NCBI GenBank assembly: GCA_964391015.1
Contig: CAYMKU010000008.1
Coordinates: 1 to 64,000 of the forward strand
DNA: 64,000 nucleotides
Source of the DNA: XYD12-FULL-36-8 sp964391015
Lineage (GTDB): Bacteria; Bacteroidota; Ignavibacteria; Ignavibacteriales; Ignavibacteriaceae
Direction of reading: 5' to 3'
In this document: in pieces, positions 53,088 to 60,953 of the stretch
How the letters are laid out: every line of letters begins with the position of its first letter
Position numbering within the stretch: position 1 is the stretch's first letter
Notes under the pieces: model-generated
What the model was told of the DNA's origin: nothing
The model's input: the letters and a program-made list of their open reading frames with translations, nothing else
Database searches by the model: none
Position numbers and translations under genes: made by a program

Positions 53088-54338
53088 TTATTTTAGTAAG
53101 ATAAATTTTTTTAAGTTAACATCATTGTTAGATGACAATTTATAAATATATATCCCTGATGCGATTCCATCAGCATTGAATTTATATTTGTACTTTCCGG
53201 TATTTAATTGTTCTGAAAATAGTTCTTTTATCCTTTCCCCGAGTATATTAAAAACTTCCAGTTTATAATGATTTTTTTGATTTATACTGAATTCAATAAT
53301 TGTTTCATTATTGAATGGATTCGGATAGTTTTGATACAGCTCAAATTCTTTGGGAGCTGATTCCCCATTAGATGAAATGTTTACTAGTGTTTGACCTCCT
53401 GTTGTGGTATAGTACATTCTTCCGGCTCCTCCTACACCCCAGACTACAGAATCGTCAAAACTATATATGGATCTCCAAAATCTCGGATCAGTGCCTGTAT
53501 CTTCTCTCAGCCAATTATAACCTCCGTCAGTTGTTTTATATAGATGACCAATTGAACCACCGATCCATCCGGTATTTTCACTAGAGAATGAAATGCACGT
53601 GGCTACAGAAGGCGGATAGTTGTTTATTGTATCAAGTATTTCCCAGGTTTCGCAGAAATCTGTACTTCTAAAAACCGGCGGATCGCCTCCATTAGCAACC
53701 CAAACATTTTTGTTTACAATCGCGAGTTGGTGAAATTCATGAAAAGTACCGAATGTAGGAACCATTGTATCAAACCAATTAACACCGCCATTAGTGGTTT
53801 TAAAAACACGTCCTGTTCCGCTAAATAATCCAGTATCTAAATCTTTAAAATATATATCCCAATTTTCGAACCAGGGCACATAGAAGGAGTCCATTGTTGT
53901 TCCACCGTCATACGTCCTGAAAACTTTGTTCCCGCCTACAAACCAGCCCGTATCCCGGTTCATGAAATAAACACCGCTAAAATTGGTCAAGGATTGAATA
54001 TTTCCATGTAATATATTCCAGTTTGCACCACCATTACTTGTCTTCATTATAAAATCATACCCTGCAACAACATAAACAACTTCAGAATCAACCGGACAGA
54101 CACTCCATAATAATCCGCCGAATTGTCCCGAAGGATTAGGCACATTGAACCAGTTGGTTCCACCATTAGTTGTTTTGATAACTACTGCCGCGTCACCGAC
54201 TGCCCAGCCTGTCTTTTCATTTAAGAATTCTATATCATAAAGATTTACATTTGTGCTTGAGTTTTGCTGTATCCACTGAGCATTCACAGTAAGAAATGAA
54301 CTAAGAATAATGATTAATACAATAGTTATCTTTTTCAT
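53088..54338 (-). CDS. T9SS-secreted YCF48-like propeller protein, paralogue 1
   Basis: A 416-residue exported protein: signal peptide (residues 1-20), then blades beginning WIQQNSSTNVNLYDIEFLNE with recurring KTTNGGxNW motifs, the YCF48/BNR propeller pattern, and a C-terminal T9SS sorting domain (LYQNYPNPFNNETIIEF to ASGIYIYKL). It lies four bases downstream of a close paralogue (54343-55584), sharing near-identical N-terminal blades (LYDIEFLNEKTGWAVGDA), so the two arose by tandem duplication. It is expected to be secreted or surface attached. Ligand unknown. Confidence 0.82.
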   Translation of the reverse strand: MKKITIVLIIILSSFLTVNAQWIQQNSSTNVNLYDIEFLNEKTGWAVGDAAVVIKTTNGGTNWFNVPNPSGQFGGLLWSVCPVDSEVVYVVAGYDFIMKTSNGGANWNILHGNIQSLTNFSGVYFMNRDTGWFVGGNKVFRTYDGGTTMDSFYVPWFENWDIYFKDLDTGLFSGTGRVFKTTNGGVNWFDTMVPTFGTFHEFHQLAIVNKNVWVANGGDPPVFRSTDFCETWEILDTINNYPPSVATCISFSSENTGWIGGSIGHLYKTTDGGYNWLREDTGTDPRFWRSIYSFDDSVVWGVGGAGRMYYTTTGGQTLVNISSNGESAPKEFELYQNYPNPFNNETIIEFSINQKNHYKLEVFNILGERIKELFSEQLNTGKYKYKFNADGIASGIYIYKLSSNNDVNLKKFILLK

Positions 54339-54342
54339 GAAA

Positions 54343-55584
54343 TTATTTTAAAAGAATGAATGATTTTGCTAAAGAGAAATTTTTAGAATTTAATTTATAA
54401 AAATAAACCCCGGAAGAAAGCGTCTCTGCATTATAAATGAAATTATATTTACCTGTTTCGAATATTCTATTAAATATTTCTTGAATTTTCTTTCCTTGAG
54501 TATTGTAAACTTCGAGTATATATTTATCTCTTTCCAATATTTCAAAATGAATCTTTGTTTGTATATTGAATGGGTTTGGAAAATTCTGACCTAGACTGAA
54601 TGAATTTGGTAGCTCTACATCTATTGAAGAAATATTTGTGATCCATTGACCCCCGGTCGTTGTTTTATAAATCTTTCCAACGGCACACGAATACCAACCG
54701 ATAGTGTCATTTGAAAATGCAATTGATGAAATAAAGGCAAGACTATTTGGATCAGTTTGTTGCTGATACCAGCTGTAACCTCCATTTGTGGTTTTGATCA
54801 GGTTGTTTAAACTTCTTCCAATATATCCGGTATTGTTATTTACAAAGTGAATTGTGTATCCGCCAATCTGTTGCCCGGGAGTAATAATTTCCCATGATTC
54901 ACAAAAATCTGTACTTCTGAAAACAGGAGAGGAACTCCCAACTACCCATACATTGTTATTTGAAACTCCAAGATCTTGGAACATATAGAATGTCCCACCA
55001 ACTGGCACATTTGTTTCAAACCAACTTTCTCCACCAGTATTCGATTTAAAAACTCTTCCATCACCACAAAATAAGCCATTATTAATATCCTTAAAATAGA
55101 TATCATAATTAGTAAACCAAGGAGCATAAAAGGAGTCAAGTGAATTTCCTCCGTCATAAGTTCGGAAAACTTTATTTGCTCCTAAAAACCATCCTGTATC
55201 TTGATTCAGGAAAAAAGCCTTTTTCATCCCAGAGTTACAAGAAGGACAATAGTTCAAAATTTGCCAATTTAACCCACCATTGAAAGTTTTCATAATAAGA
55301 TCTTTTCCACTGGTTACAAACACTATACTTGAATCTATTGGTAAGACACTCCACAAGTTTGGGCTATACATTGCAGACGGATTTGGAACATTTATCCAGT
55401 TAGCTCCTCCATTAGTAGTTTTTATAACAACTCCGGCATCACCTACAGCCCAGCCGGTTTTTTCGTTTAAGAATTCTATGTCATAGAGATTTTCATTTGT
55501 ACCAGAATTTTGAGCGATCCATTGAGCATTTACATAGAGCATTGAACAATGAATAATGATGAATATTAAGATTAACTTTTTCAT
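54343..55584 (-). CDS. T9SS-secreted YCF48-like propeller protein, paralogue 2
   Basis: A 413-residue paralogue of the downstream protein: signal peptide (MKKLILIFIIIHCSMLYVNA), several YCF48/BNR blades (for example IKTTNGGANWINVPNPS and FKSNTGGESWFETNVP) and a T9SS domain (LGQNFPNPFNIQTKIHF to SSGVYFYKL). The N-terminal third is far more conserved between the two copies than the rest, suggesting divergence or recombination of the later blades. Both probably form one transcript. They lie within the island near its right end, together with the SNase-like gene. Confidence 0.82.
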   Translation of the reverse strand: MKKLILIFIIIHCSMLYVNAQWIAQNSGTNENLYDIEFLNEKTGWAVGDAGVVIKTTNGGANWINVPNPSAMYSPNLWSVLPIDSSIVFVTSGKDLIMKTFNGGLNWQILNYCPSCNSGMKKAFFLNQDTGWFLGANKVFRTYDGGNSLDSFYAPWFTNYDIYFKDINNGLFCGDGRVFKSNTGGESWFETNVPVGGTFYMFQDLGVSNNNVWVVGSSSPVFRSTDFCESWEIITPGQQIGGYTIHFVNNNTGYIGRSLNNLIKTTNGGYSWYQQQTDPNSLAFISSIAFSNDTIGWYSCAVGKIYKTTTGGQWITNISSIDVELPNSFSLGQNFPNPFNIQTKIHFEILERDKYILEVYNTQGKKIQEIFNRIFETGKYNFIYNAETLSSGVYFYKLNSKNFSLAKSFILLK

Positions 55585-55775
55585 AAAAAACTTTTAAAAT
55601 TTGAGAACAGGTTATGAAACTACAGAATATGAGATTAAATTAAATTAAATTGTACTCTGCTAATAATCAAGCAATATTTTATATTTTCTAGATTGTAAAT
55701 TCATTGAAAATTTAGTATGTCCGAAGCAAGGATTTAACTTGAATATAGTTTATTGCTTCGAACATACACATTTGC

Positions 55776-55934
55776 TTATTTACAATTGCTACTTGCTTGC
55801 TTTGATTTGCACTCATTACAGAGCTCACCTGAAGTCGGCTTGGTAGAACTCTTTTCTACATTAGAACCTGATGGGTATTTAGAACAATTAGTACACCAGT
55901 GCCATGTATCGCTTGAATTGGCTCGAACCCACAT
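55776..55934 (-). CDS. Small zinc-ribbon protein
   Basis: A 52-residue protein preceded by a strong ribosome-binding site (gaaaggggg). It reads MWVRANSSDTWHWCTNCSKY then SGELCNECKSKQA: two CxxC pairs forming a zinc ribbon, with three Trp near the start. It lies 94 bases downstream of the SNase-like gene on the same strand and is probably co-transcribed with it. Function unknown; it may bind nucleic acid or serve as an accessory to the nuclease. Confidence 0.65.
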   Translation of the reverse strand: MWVRANSSDTWHWCTNCSKYPSGSNVEKSSTKPTSGELCNECKSKQASSNCK

Positions 55935-56028
55935 TTTTATTACCCCCTTTCAGTTTGATTTGATTAAAGTTTATTCAATAAACTACAATCATATTCGATT
56001 TTTTATAAAAATTCCATTTTGCTTAATA

Positions 56029-57069
56029 TTACCACTCGGTAATTTTCTGTCCTCTCGAATTTACCAAAGTTCCGGGTTTTTCTTTGAAAACTAACTCTTC
56101 GGGGTTTTTGGTAACCTTGTTTTCAGAGGTTACAAAATTATGTAATGGTAAAACAAGTGAAGAGTTTAAACCATTTTCCAGAAAATCATCTAGCAAAACT
56201 AACTGATCCGGATTTTTTTTGAGAAACGAATTGAAATTCATACTTCTAGAAATAACACCTGCTTTCTTCGCAACCATCCACGATACCTGTCTTCTGAAAA
56301 TTTTAGGCATTAACACTTTCCCGCTGTCATCACCAATATTGAATTGGTCAATAATCGGAGGTCTGCGATACAATAATTCCCAATCAAAAACATTAACATC
56401 TTTTGAAATTTTAGTTGAAGGTCTGTCTTGCTTACGCTTTCCTTTTTTCCATGCATCTAAAAATGTATTTATTTCTTCAACAGACATAGATGTATAAAAA
56501 CCCGGATGTCCCCACCCGTTTTCAACTACCCAAACATTAATATCTTTATTTCCATCAACTTTGATGTTTCCAATAAAACGTCCATAAGTATCTATTACTT
56601 CAAATGGCTTATCTACCTGCGATTCAAAAGTTGCAGTGACAAATCCATTTGCATTTGCTAAGGGATTTAAAAATTTTGCTAAAGCAAAAGTAGCGCTTTC
56701 AGCAAAAGGTTGACTTCTTTCCTTATTAATTCCATTGAACTTTTTACGTTCCGCTTCACTGATGTCATTTGAATGCTTTAAAGGAGCTGCTTTGTAGTGT
56801 AATTCCGGAGCATCTACTCCCTGCAATCGAACTGTTATAGTTTTACTCCCGTCACTTACACTTGTCTTAATAACGGGTTTCGAACCCTGACCTTTGGAAA
56901 TAGCATCCGAAAATACTTTTGTCGGTTTAAAGCTGTTTTCATTATCATCCTTATAGTCAAAAGAATTCTCATGAACCAAAAGTTTTATTTTTGTTGTATC
57001 AGCATCGGAAGCGCCATTTGGCCAAAATTGATTTATATCAATTGTGCCTTTAATTCGTAATGTTCCCAT
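56029..57069 (-). CDS. SNase-like (thermonuclease-type) protein
   Basis: A 346-residue protein without a signal peptide. A staphylococcal-nuclease-like core is visible: TVRLQGVDAPELHY (first Arg and the DAPE metal site), then VIDTYGRFIGNIKV and INVWVVENGWGHPGFY, the second conserved block. A 60-residue insertion lies before the core and a 110-residue C-terminal extension follows (DVNVFDWELLYRRPP...). SNases cut DNA and RNA with calcium. The cytosolic location and the zinc-ribbon neighbour suggest a defence or maintenance role rather than scavenging. Upstream 57070-57342 shows no gene. Confidence 0.72.
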   Translation of the reverse strand: MGTLRIKGTIDINQFWPNGASDADTTKIKLLVHENSFDYKDDNENSFKPTKVFSDAISKGQGSKPVIKTSVSDGSKTITVRLQGVDAPELHYKAAPLKHSNDISEAERKKFNGINKERSQPFAESATFALAKFLNPLANANGFVTATFESQVDKPFEVIDTYGRFIGNIKVDGNKDINVWVVENGWGHPGFYTSMSVEEINTFLDAWKKGKRKQDRPSTKISKDVNVFDWELLYRRPPIIDQFNIGDDSGKVLMPKIFRRQVSWMVAKKAGVISRSMNFNSFLKKNPDQLVLLDDFLENGLNSSLVLPLHNFVTSENKVTKNPEELVFKEKPGTLVNSRGQKITEW

Positions 57070-57342
57070 TTTAATTTTTTTGTTTTTGTTTAAAATGAAT
57101 TGATGACTTATTAAAAATTATCCGGTTTTGAATATATATTTCTCAAAGACAAAATTATCATATTAATTTTGCTAAGCATCTACAAGAAAAAGATCATTAC
57201 TGAAGGAAACTTAGCAAAGTATTTTTATCTCAATATTTGTTCCAGACATTTAAAAAAATAGTTAAGACTTGCGGTTAGCATTATTGCTTTAGGGATAATT
57301 GAATACTAGTACTAAAGAAATTTCTTATATGACATTCATACC

Positions 57343-57570
57343 TTATTCATCTGCAGGATAAATATTAACGAGTCCTCCATCTTCGTCGTATTCATAGATC
57401 CACCATATTCCGTCCTTAAAAACAAGTTCGTAAGTATTGATAATGATATTGAGATTAGAATTGTATCGTGATTCAATCCTACTATTATCTGCACTTGAAA
57501 GTTGAGTGTGTGAACTTACAGGTAGTGCAAAGTAAAGAACTAAAGTTAATGCTAATATTACATTTTTCAT
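57343..57570 (-). CDS. Small secreted protein
   Basis: A 75-residue protein with a signal peptide (MKNVILALTLVLYFALPVSS) preceded by a strong ribosome-binding site (aaggaggaa). The mature 55 residues contain YELVFKDGIWWIYEYDEDGG, an aromatic strand-rich segment; no Cys or enzyme motif is present. It is divergent from the 57777 gene. Function unknown. Confidence 0.55.
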   Translation of the reverse strand: MKNVILALTLVLYFALPVSSHTQLSSADNSRIESRYNSNLNIIINTYELVFKDGIWWIYEYDEDGGLVNIYPADE

Positions 57571-57776
57571 TTTTCCTCCTTGTTATTGTTTTTAAAGCAA
57601 TCATAGGAGGAATAAAAATATCATGGTAACGACATTTTTTTTGAAATGTCGCTTATTTTTGTCAGTTTGATTTAAATGAAATGATGGTAATAAATAAGGA
57701 CTTTGAACATTTAATTATAAATTAATAACTTGTAGAAATAAGTTTTTATCACTTCTCAGAACCTAATTAAAATTTA

Positions 57777-59300
57777 ATGTTAAGCATTATTGATGTATTA
57801 AGAGAATTATCTCTTGAGGAAATGAAGGGATTGGAACGTTTTATTAATTCACCTTATCATAATAAAAGTAGAAAAATAAAATTATTATTTAGAGAAATCC
57901 AAAAGTTTTACCCAGAATTCAAAGATAAGAGGTTCACAAAAGAATATTTAATTAAGAAAATTTCACCGTCCCTGCCATATAATGATTCTACTTTTAGAAA
58001 TCTGGTTGCTGATCTTCACATTCTTATGGAGAAGTTTTTGATTATTGAAAAGTTATTCGAAAGCGATTATGAAACTGAGATTTTTCTACTAAAATCTTTA
58101 ATTGAAAAAAATAATATCAAACTTTTTGAAATACATTTACAAAAGACATTAAAACATCTGAAAAAGAATGGGATTGATCATGCATATTTTTATACTCAAA
58201 GCCGTCTTGAACTTTGTATTTTCAACAATAATATAATTAACAAGAGGGAAAAATCTGCAAAGAACATTGAAAGTAACACAAATATTATTAATAATTATAT
58301 TATTAATTTGATCAATTTTTCTATTATTGAAGTAATCAATTCCCATTTAAAACTTGTGGTGGAAGAATTCAAATTTAATATTGGTAAAAAAGCAAACTTT
58401 TCTTTAGAATTAATTGAATCAATAGACATAAGTAAAATTTCTCAGCTTATAAAAAGCGTTGATAAAAATAATTTTATTCTAGATTTATATTTACATTTAT
58501 TTTTATCATTCCAGAATATTGAAGATAAACAGAGCTATTTTAATTACAAATCAATAATTTCGAAAAATTACAAAAAGCTAAGTCGCGATGAATTAGCATA
58601 TCACTACTCCATGCTCATTTCTTATTGTTTGATTCAGAATTCCGTCAGCCAAAATAAATCACATAGTGATAACGAGCTCTTTGGGATTTATAACACTTTC
58701 TTGAAAGAGAAATTATTTATAGATAAGAAATCACAGTACATAAATGAAGATCTTTACAGAAACATATTATTGTTATCCTTGAGGTTAAAAAAATTTGATT
58801 GGGCATTTGATTTTATTTCTCATTATTCAAAGTTTTTGCATCCCGGAAAGCATAAGAATATAGTAAATCTTGCATACACTGAATATTTCTATAATCTCGG
58901 ATCTGATAATAACTCAGTTACTGATTTGAATAAGGCATTTGATTATTTAAAAGAAATAAAGGAAGAATCCTTTATTCTTAAATATGACATTAAGATTTTA
59001 TATTTGATGCTCTATTATGATTTAGGTTATATCGAAAATCTACTTTCTCAATTGAATAATTACCGGCAATTCTTATGCAGAAATTTATTGGTAACTGACA
59101 AGAGGAAGGAAAGATTGAATAAGTTTCTGAATATTCTCGAAAGATTAACATTTCTAAAGGAAGGAAATCCTAAAATTGATATCGCAAAATTGAATCTAGA
59201 CATTTTAAAATTAAAAAATTTTAATTACCAGGGATGGCTTCTTAATAAAGTTCAACCGTTTAATCTAAATTCCAGCTTTAAAAAACTGAAGCATGGGTAA
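57777..59300 (+). CDS. Large helical protein of unknown function
   Basis: A 507-residue, Lys/Asn-rich cytosolic protein. The N-terminal 90 residues match a pattern common in Ignavibacteria/Bacteroidota: LRELSLEEMKGLERFINSPYHNKSRKI, then FTKEYLIKKI and NDSTFRNLVADLHILMEKFL, i.e. a death-domain-like or helical bundle opening. The rest is helical repeats, possibly TPR-like (YYDLGYIENLLSQLNNYRQF). No enzyme motif. It is the last gene before the right end of the island and is followed by a terminator. Role unknown. Confidence 0.6.
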   Translation: MLSIIDVLRELSLEEMKGLERFINSPYHNKSRKIKLLFREIQKFYPEFKDKRFTKEYLIKKISPSLPYNDSTFRNLVADLHILMEKFLIIEKLFESDYETEIFLLKSLIEKNNIKLFEIHLQKTLKHLKKNGIDHAYFYTQSRLELCIFNNNIINKREKSAKNIESNTNIINNYIINLINFSIIEVINSHLKLVVEEFKFNIGKKANFSLELIESIDISKISQLIKSVDKNNFILDLYLHLFLSFQNIEDKQSYFNYKSIISKNYKKLSRDELAYHYSMLISYCLIQNSVSQNKSHSDNELFGIYNTFLKEKLFIDKKSQYINEDLYRNILLLSLRLKKFDWAFDFISHYSKFLHPGKHKNIVNLAYTEYFYNLGSDNNSVTDLNKAFDYLKEIKEESFILKYDIKILYLMLYYDLGYIENLLSQLNNYRQFLCRNLLVTDKRKERLNKFLNILERLTFLKEGNPKIDIAKLNLDILKLKNFNYQGWLLNKVQPFNLNSSFKKLKHG

Positions 59301-59309
59301 TTTTGCATT

Positions 59310-59456
59310 TCAAACTACAAAATTACCAATAGCAGAAACAAATTTGTTATTGGTTATTTTTAAATGCGGAATGTCGTTTTCCGTATTCTGTTTCCAGGCT
59401 TCCTCATAAAAGTATTTGGTAAGAAGGGTCCTTCTGTCATTTGGTATATATTTTGT
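59310..59456 (-). pseudogene. 3' fragment of a decayed gene
   Basis: On the minus strand a frame of about 48 codons reads KYIPNDRRTLLTKYFYEEAW then KQNTENDIPHLKITNNKF and ends at a stop at 59310-59312. It is protein-like in composition but has no start; upstream (59457-59640) there are stops in all frames. It is probably the end of a gene lost during island formation. Nothing else recognisable lies in 59301-59880. Confidence 0.4.
59325..59360 (+). terminator. Terminator after the 57777 gene
   Basis: Stem accaata / tattggt around a loop of about 16 bases, followed by TATTTTT, 25 bases after the stop codon at 59300. Confidence 0.6.
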
Positions 59457-59882
59457 ATGTTATCAGATTTTTGTGATCCTATTTAATTTGACATTTCTAC
59501 TCAGCACATTAGAGACCGATTTCATAATCGGATGGATCAATAGCTTTCCCTTGGTTTAAGTCTTCGCTCTACTAAATGCTACAAAGACCTGCTCTCCCTT
59601 ATAGTCAACTAAAGTTAGAGAATTATCTAGAACATAATTGTAATGAGTTGTTTTTTTCGGTTGAAAATTGTCCACCCGAATTAAAAATAATCAAACAAAA
59701 ACCACTCTGTTTTTAGATAATTAAAGTTAAGATTCTTTAATTTGTGCTTAAATTATAAAGGACATTTTTTCATTAATGTCGCTCAAAATATTTTGAGTGT
59801 GTGATAAAATCATTTAATAAAAGTAAAATCTATACTATTAAATGATAGAAAATACTCATTGAGTCTATTTTTCATAACCATT

Positions 59883-59906
59883 CTCGCTACGATTTGGCTA
59901 CGATTC
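59883..59906. promoter_or_regulatory. Paired GCTACGATTT repeats, probable integrase arm sites (right)
   Basis: The same two tandem copies as at 6525-6545 (here 59886-59895 and 59897-59906, the last base differing), 71 bases before the intact tRNA-Lys. Same orientation and spacing as the left copy. Supports a common origin as recognition sites of the island integrase. Confidence 0.6.
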
Positions 59907-59942
59907 TTATGGAAAATATGTAGGTGAACAGAAAAAAGAGAA

Positions 59943-59971
59943 TTGAAAAGAGTGAAAAATTTAAGGATATT
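59943..59971 (+). promoter_or_regulatory. Putative promoter of the restored tRNA-Lys
   Basis: TTGAAA, 17 bases, GATATT, ending six bases before the tRNA. The stranded 5' half at 6376 has the same -35 (6342-6347) and spacing with TATTTT as -10. The short distance to the tRNA 5' end would give an almost leaderless transcript, so this is tentative. Confidence 0.35.
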
Positions 59972-59976
59972 GCACT

Positions 59977-60049
59977 GCGTCCTTAGCTCAGCTGGTAGAG
60001 CAAATGACTCTTAATCATTAGGTCGGGGGTTCGAGTCCCCCAGGACGCA
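59977..60049 (+). tRNA. tRNA-Lys(CTT), right island junction (attR)
   Basis: A complete 73-base cloverleaf: acceptor GCGTCCT pairs with AGGACGC, D arm GCTC/GAGC, anticodon stem AATGA/TCATT with loop CTCTTAA giving anticodon CTT, variable loop AGGTC, T arm GGGGG TTCGAGT CCCCC, discriminator A; CCA not encoded. Its first 41 bases duplicate 6376-6416. The gene is thus a chimera: 5' half and promoter from the island, 3' half from the chromosome. It should be functional. Confidence 0.95.
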
Positions 60050-60123
60050 CATTTCCAATGTTCAATTATCAATGTTCAATGTACAATTATTGAAGGTAAT
60101 TGAAAAGAAGAGGATGATATTCT

Positions 60124-60291
60124 ATGGTATTAATTATCAAAAAAAAATCCGGAAAGAAACCAGAGTTAAAAGAATTAACTTCAAAGCTCAAGTCTAAAAA
60201 ACTTTTCAAAGCTTCTGAATATTGCGGTAAAGTGAAAGTAAGAGGGGACGCGGTAATATTACAAAGAAAACTTAGAGATGAATGGAAATAG
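60124..60291 (+). CDS. VapB-like antitoxin
   Basis: A 55-residue basic protein (MVLIIKKKSGKKPELKELTS...) whose stop overlaps by 14 bases the start of a PIN-domain toxin gene at 60278. The closing segment RGDAVILQRKLRDEWK is typical of the toxin-wrapping tail of small VapB-type antitoxins. A weak ribosome-binding site (agagga) precedes the ATG. It lies immediately outside the island, on the chromosomal side of the right junction. Confidence 0.65.
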   Translation: MVLIIKKKSGKKPELKELTSKLKSKKLFKASEYCGKVKVRGDAVILQRKLRDEWK

Positions 60292-60652
60292 TCTTGTTGT
60301 TGATTCGAACATACTTATTTATCTGATTGGAGGTGATAAGACTGCAGCTGATTATCTGGAGAACTCTAATGTTTATATTTCTTTTATATCTGAAATTGAA
60401 TTACTTAGTTTTCAGAAATTATCAGAAGCAGATGAAAAATTAATCAACAAATTACTTTCGAATTGTATAATCATAGATGTAAATGAATTTATCAAGAAAA
60501 GAGCAATATCAATTCGCAAAGATATTAACCTAAAAATTCCTGACGCATTAATCTGTGCGACTTCACTTTATCTCGACCTCCCGCTAATGACTTCTGATTC
60601 TCAATTTAAAAAAGTAAGTGAATTGAGTCTGATATTTTATGATCAAGTTTAA
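60278..60652 (+). CDS. PIN-domain toxin (VapC-like ribonuclease)
   Basis: A 124-residue PIN-domain protein: VVDSNILIYLIGG with the first Asp, ISEIELLSF with Glu, KIPDALICATSL with the third acidic residue and MTSDSQFKKV with the last Asp. The four acidic residues bind Mg2+ and the family cuts RNA, often tRNA or rRNA. It overlaps the antitoxin-like gene by 14 bases and is probably controlled by the pair. It appears intact. Confidence 0.85.
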   Translation: MNGNSLVVDSNILIYLIGGDKTAADYLENSNVYISFISEIELLSFQKLSEADEKLINKLLSNCIIIDVNEFIKKRAISIRKDINLKIPDALICATSLYLDLPLMTSDSQFKKVSELSLIFYDQV

Positions 60653-60737
60653 ATAGAAACTTTGATTTACTGAAGACAGTCAGAATAAGCATTCATTAAA
60701 CTTATATGTGATGATTTAGTACTAATGCATCACGGAA

Positions 60738-60806
60738 GACCAGTCATATACATATTGTGAATTCTGTGAAGCCTTTACAGAAGTGAAGGAGAGAGACAAA
60801 CCATGA
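60738..60806 (+). pseudogene. 3' fragment of a zinc-ribbon gene (second copy)
   Basis: Twenty-two codons read DQSYTYCEFCEAFTEVKERDKP to a stop, closely matching the C-terminus of the zinc-ribbon protein at 41778-41954 (DQMYTYCEFCEAFTEVKKRDT). Upstream codons are lost. The bases downstream also match those after the intact gene, including the terminator. The copy is inverted relative to the island and lies outside it. Together with the terminator it accounts for most of 60653-60953. Confidence 0.75.
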
Positions 60807-60871
60807 TTCATTTCTCAACATCTCAATAGTACATCCAATAGTGTTCTTTCCGTAAGCTGTTATTACACAGC

Positions 60872-60903
60872 AAAGCCATTCTGAATTAAGAGTGGCTTTT
60901 ATG
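60872..60903 (+). terminator. Terminator of the duplicated segment
   Basis: Stem aaagccattct / agagtggcttt followed by TTTTATG-type sequence; same hairpin arms as at 41672-41697 in reverse orientation. Confidence 0.65.
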
Positions 60904-60953
60904 TTGGTCAGCATTTGGTGCATACAAAACCCTAAGGACGGTTATGCAAAATT

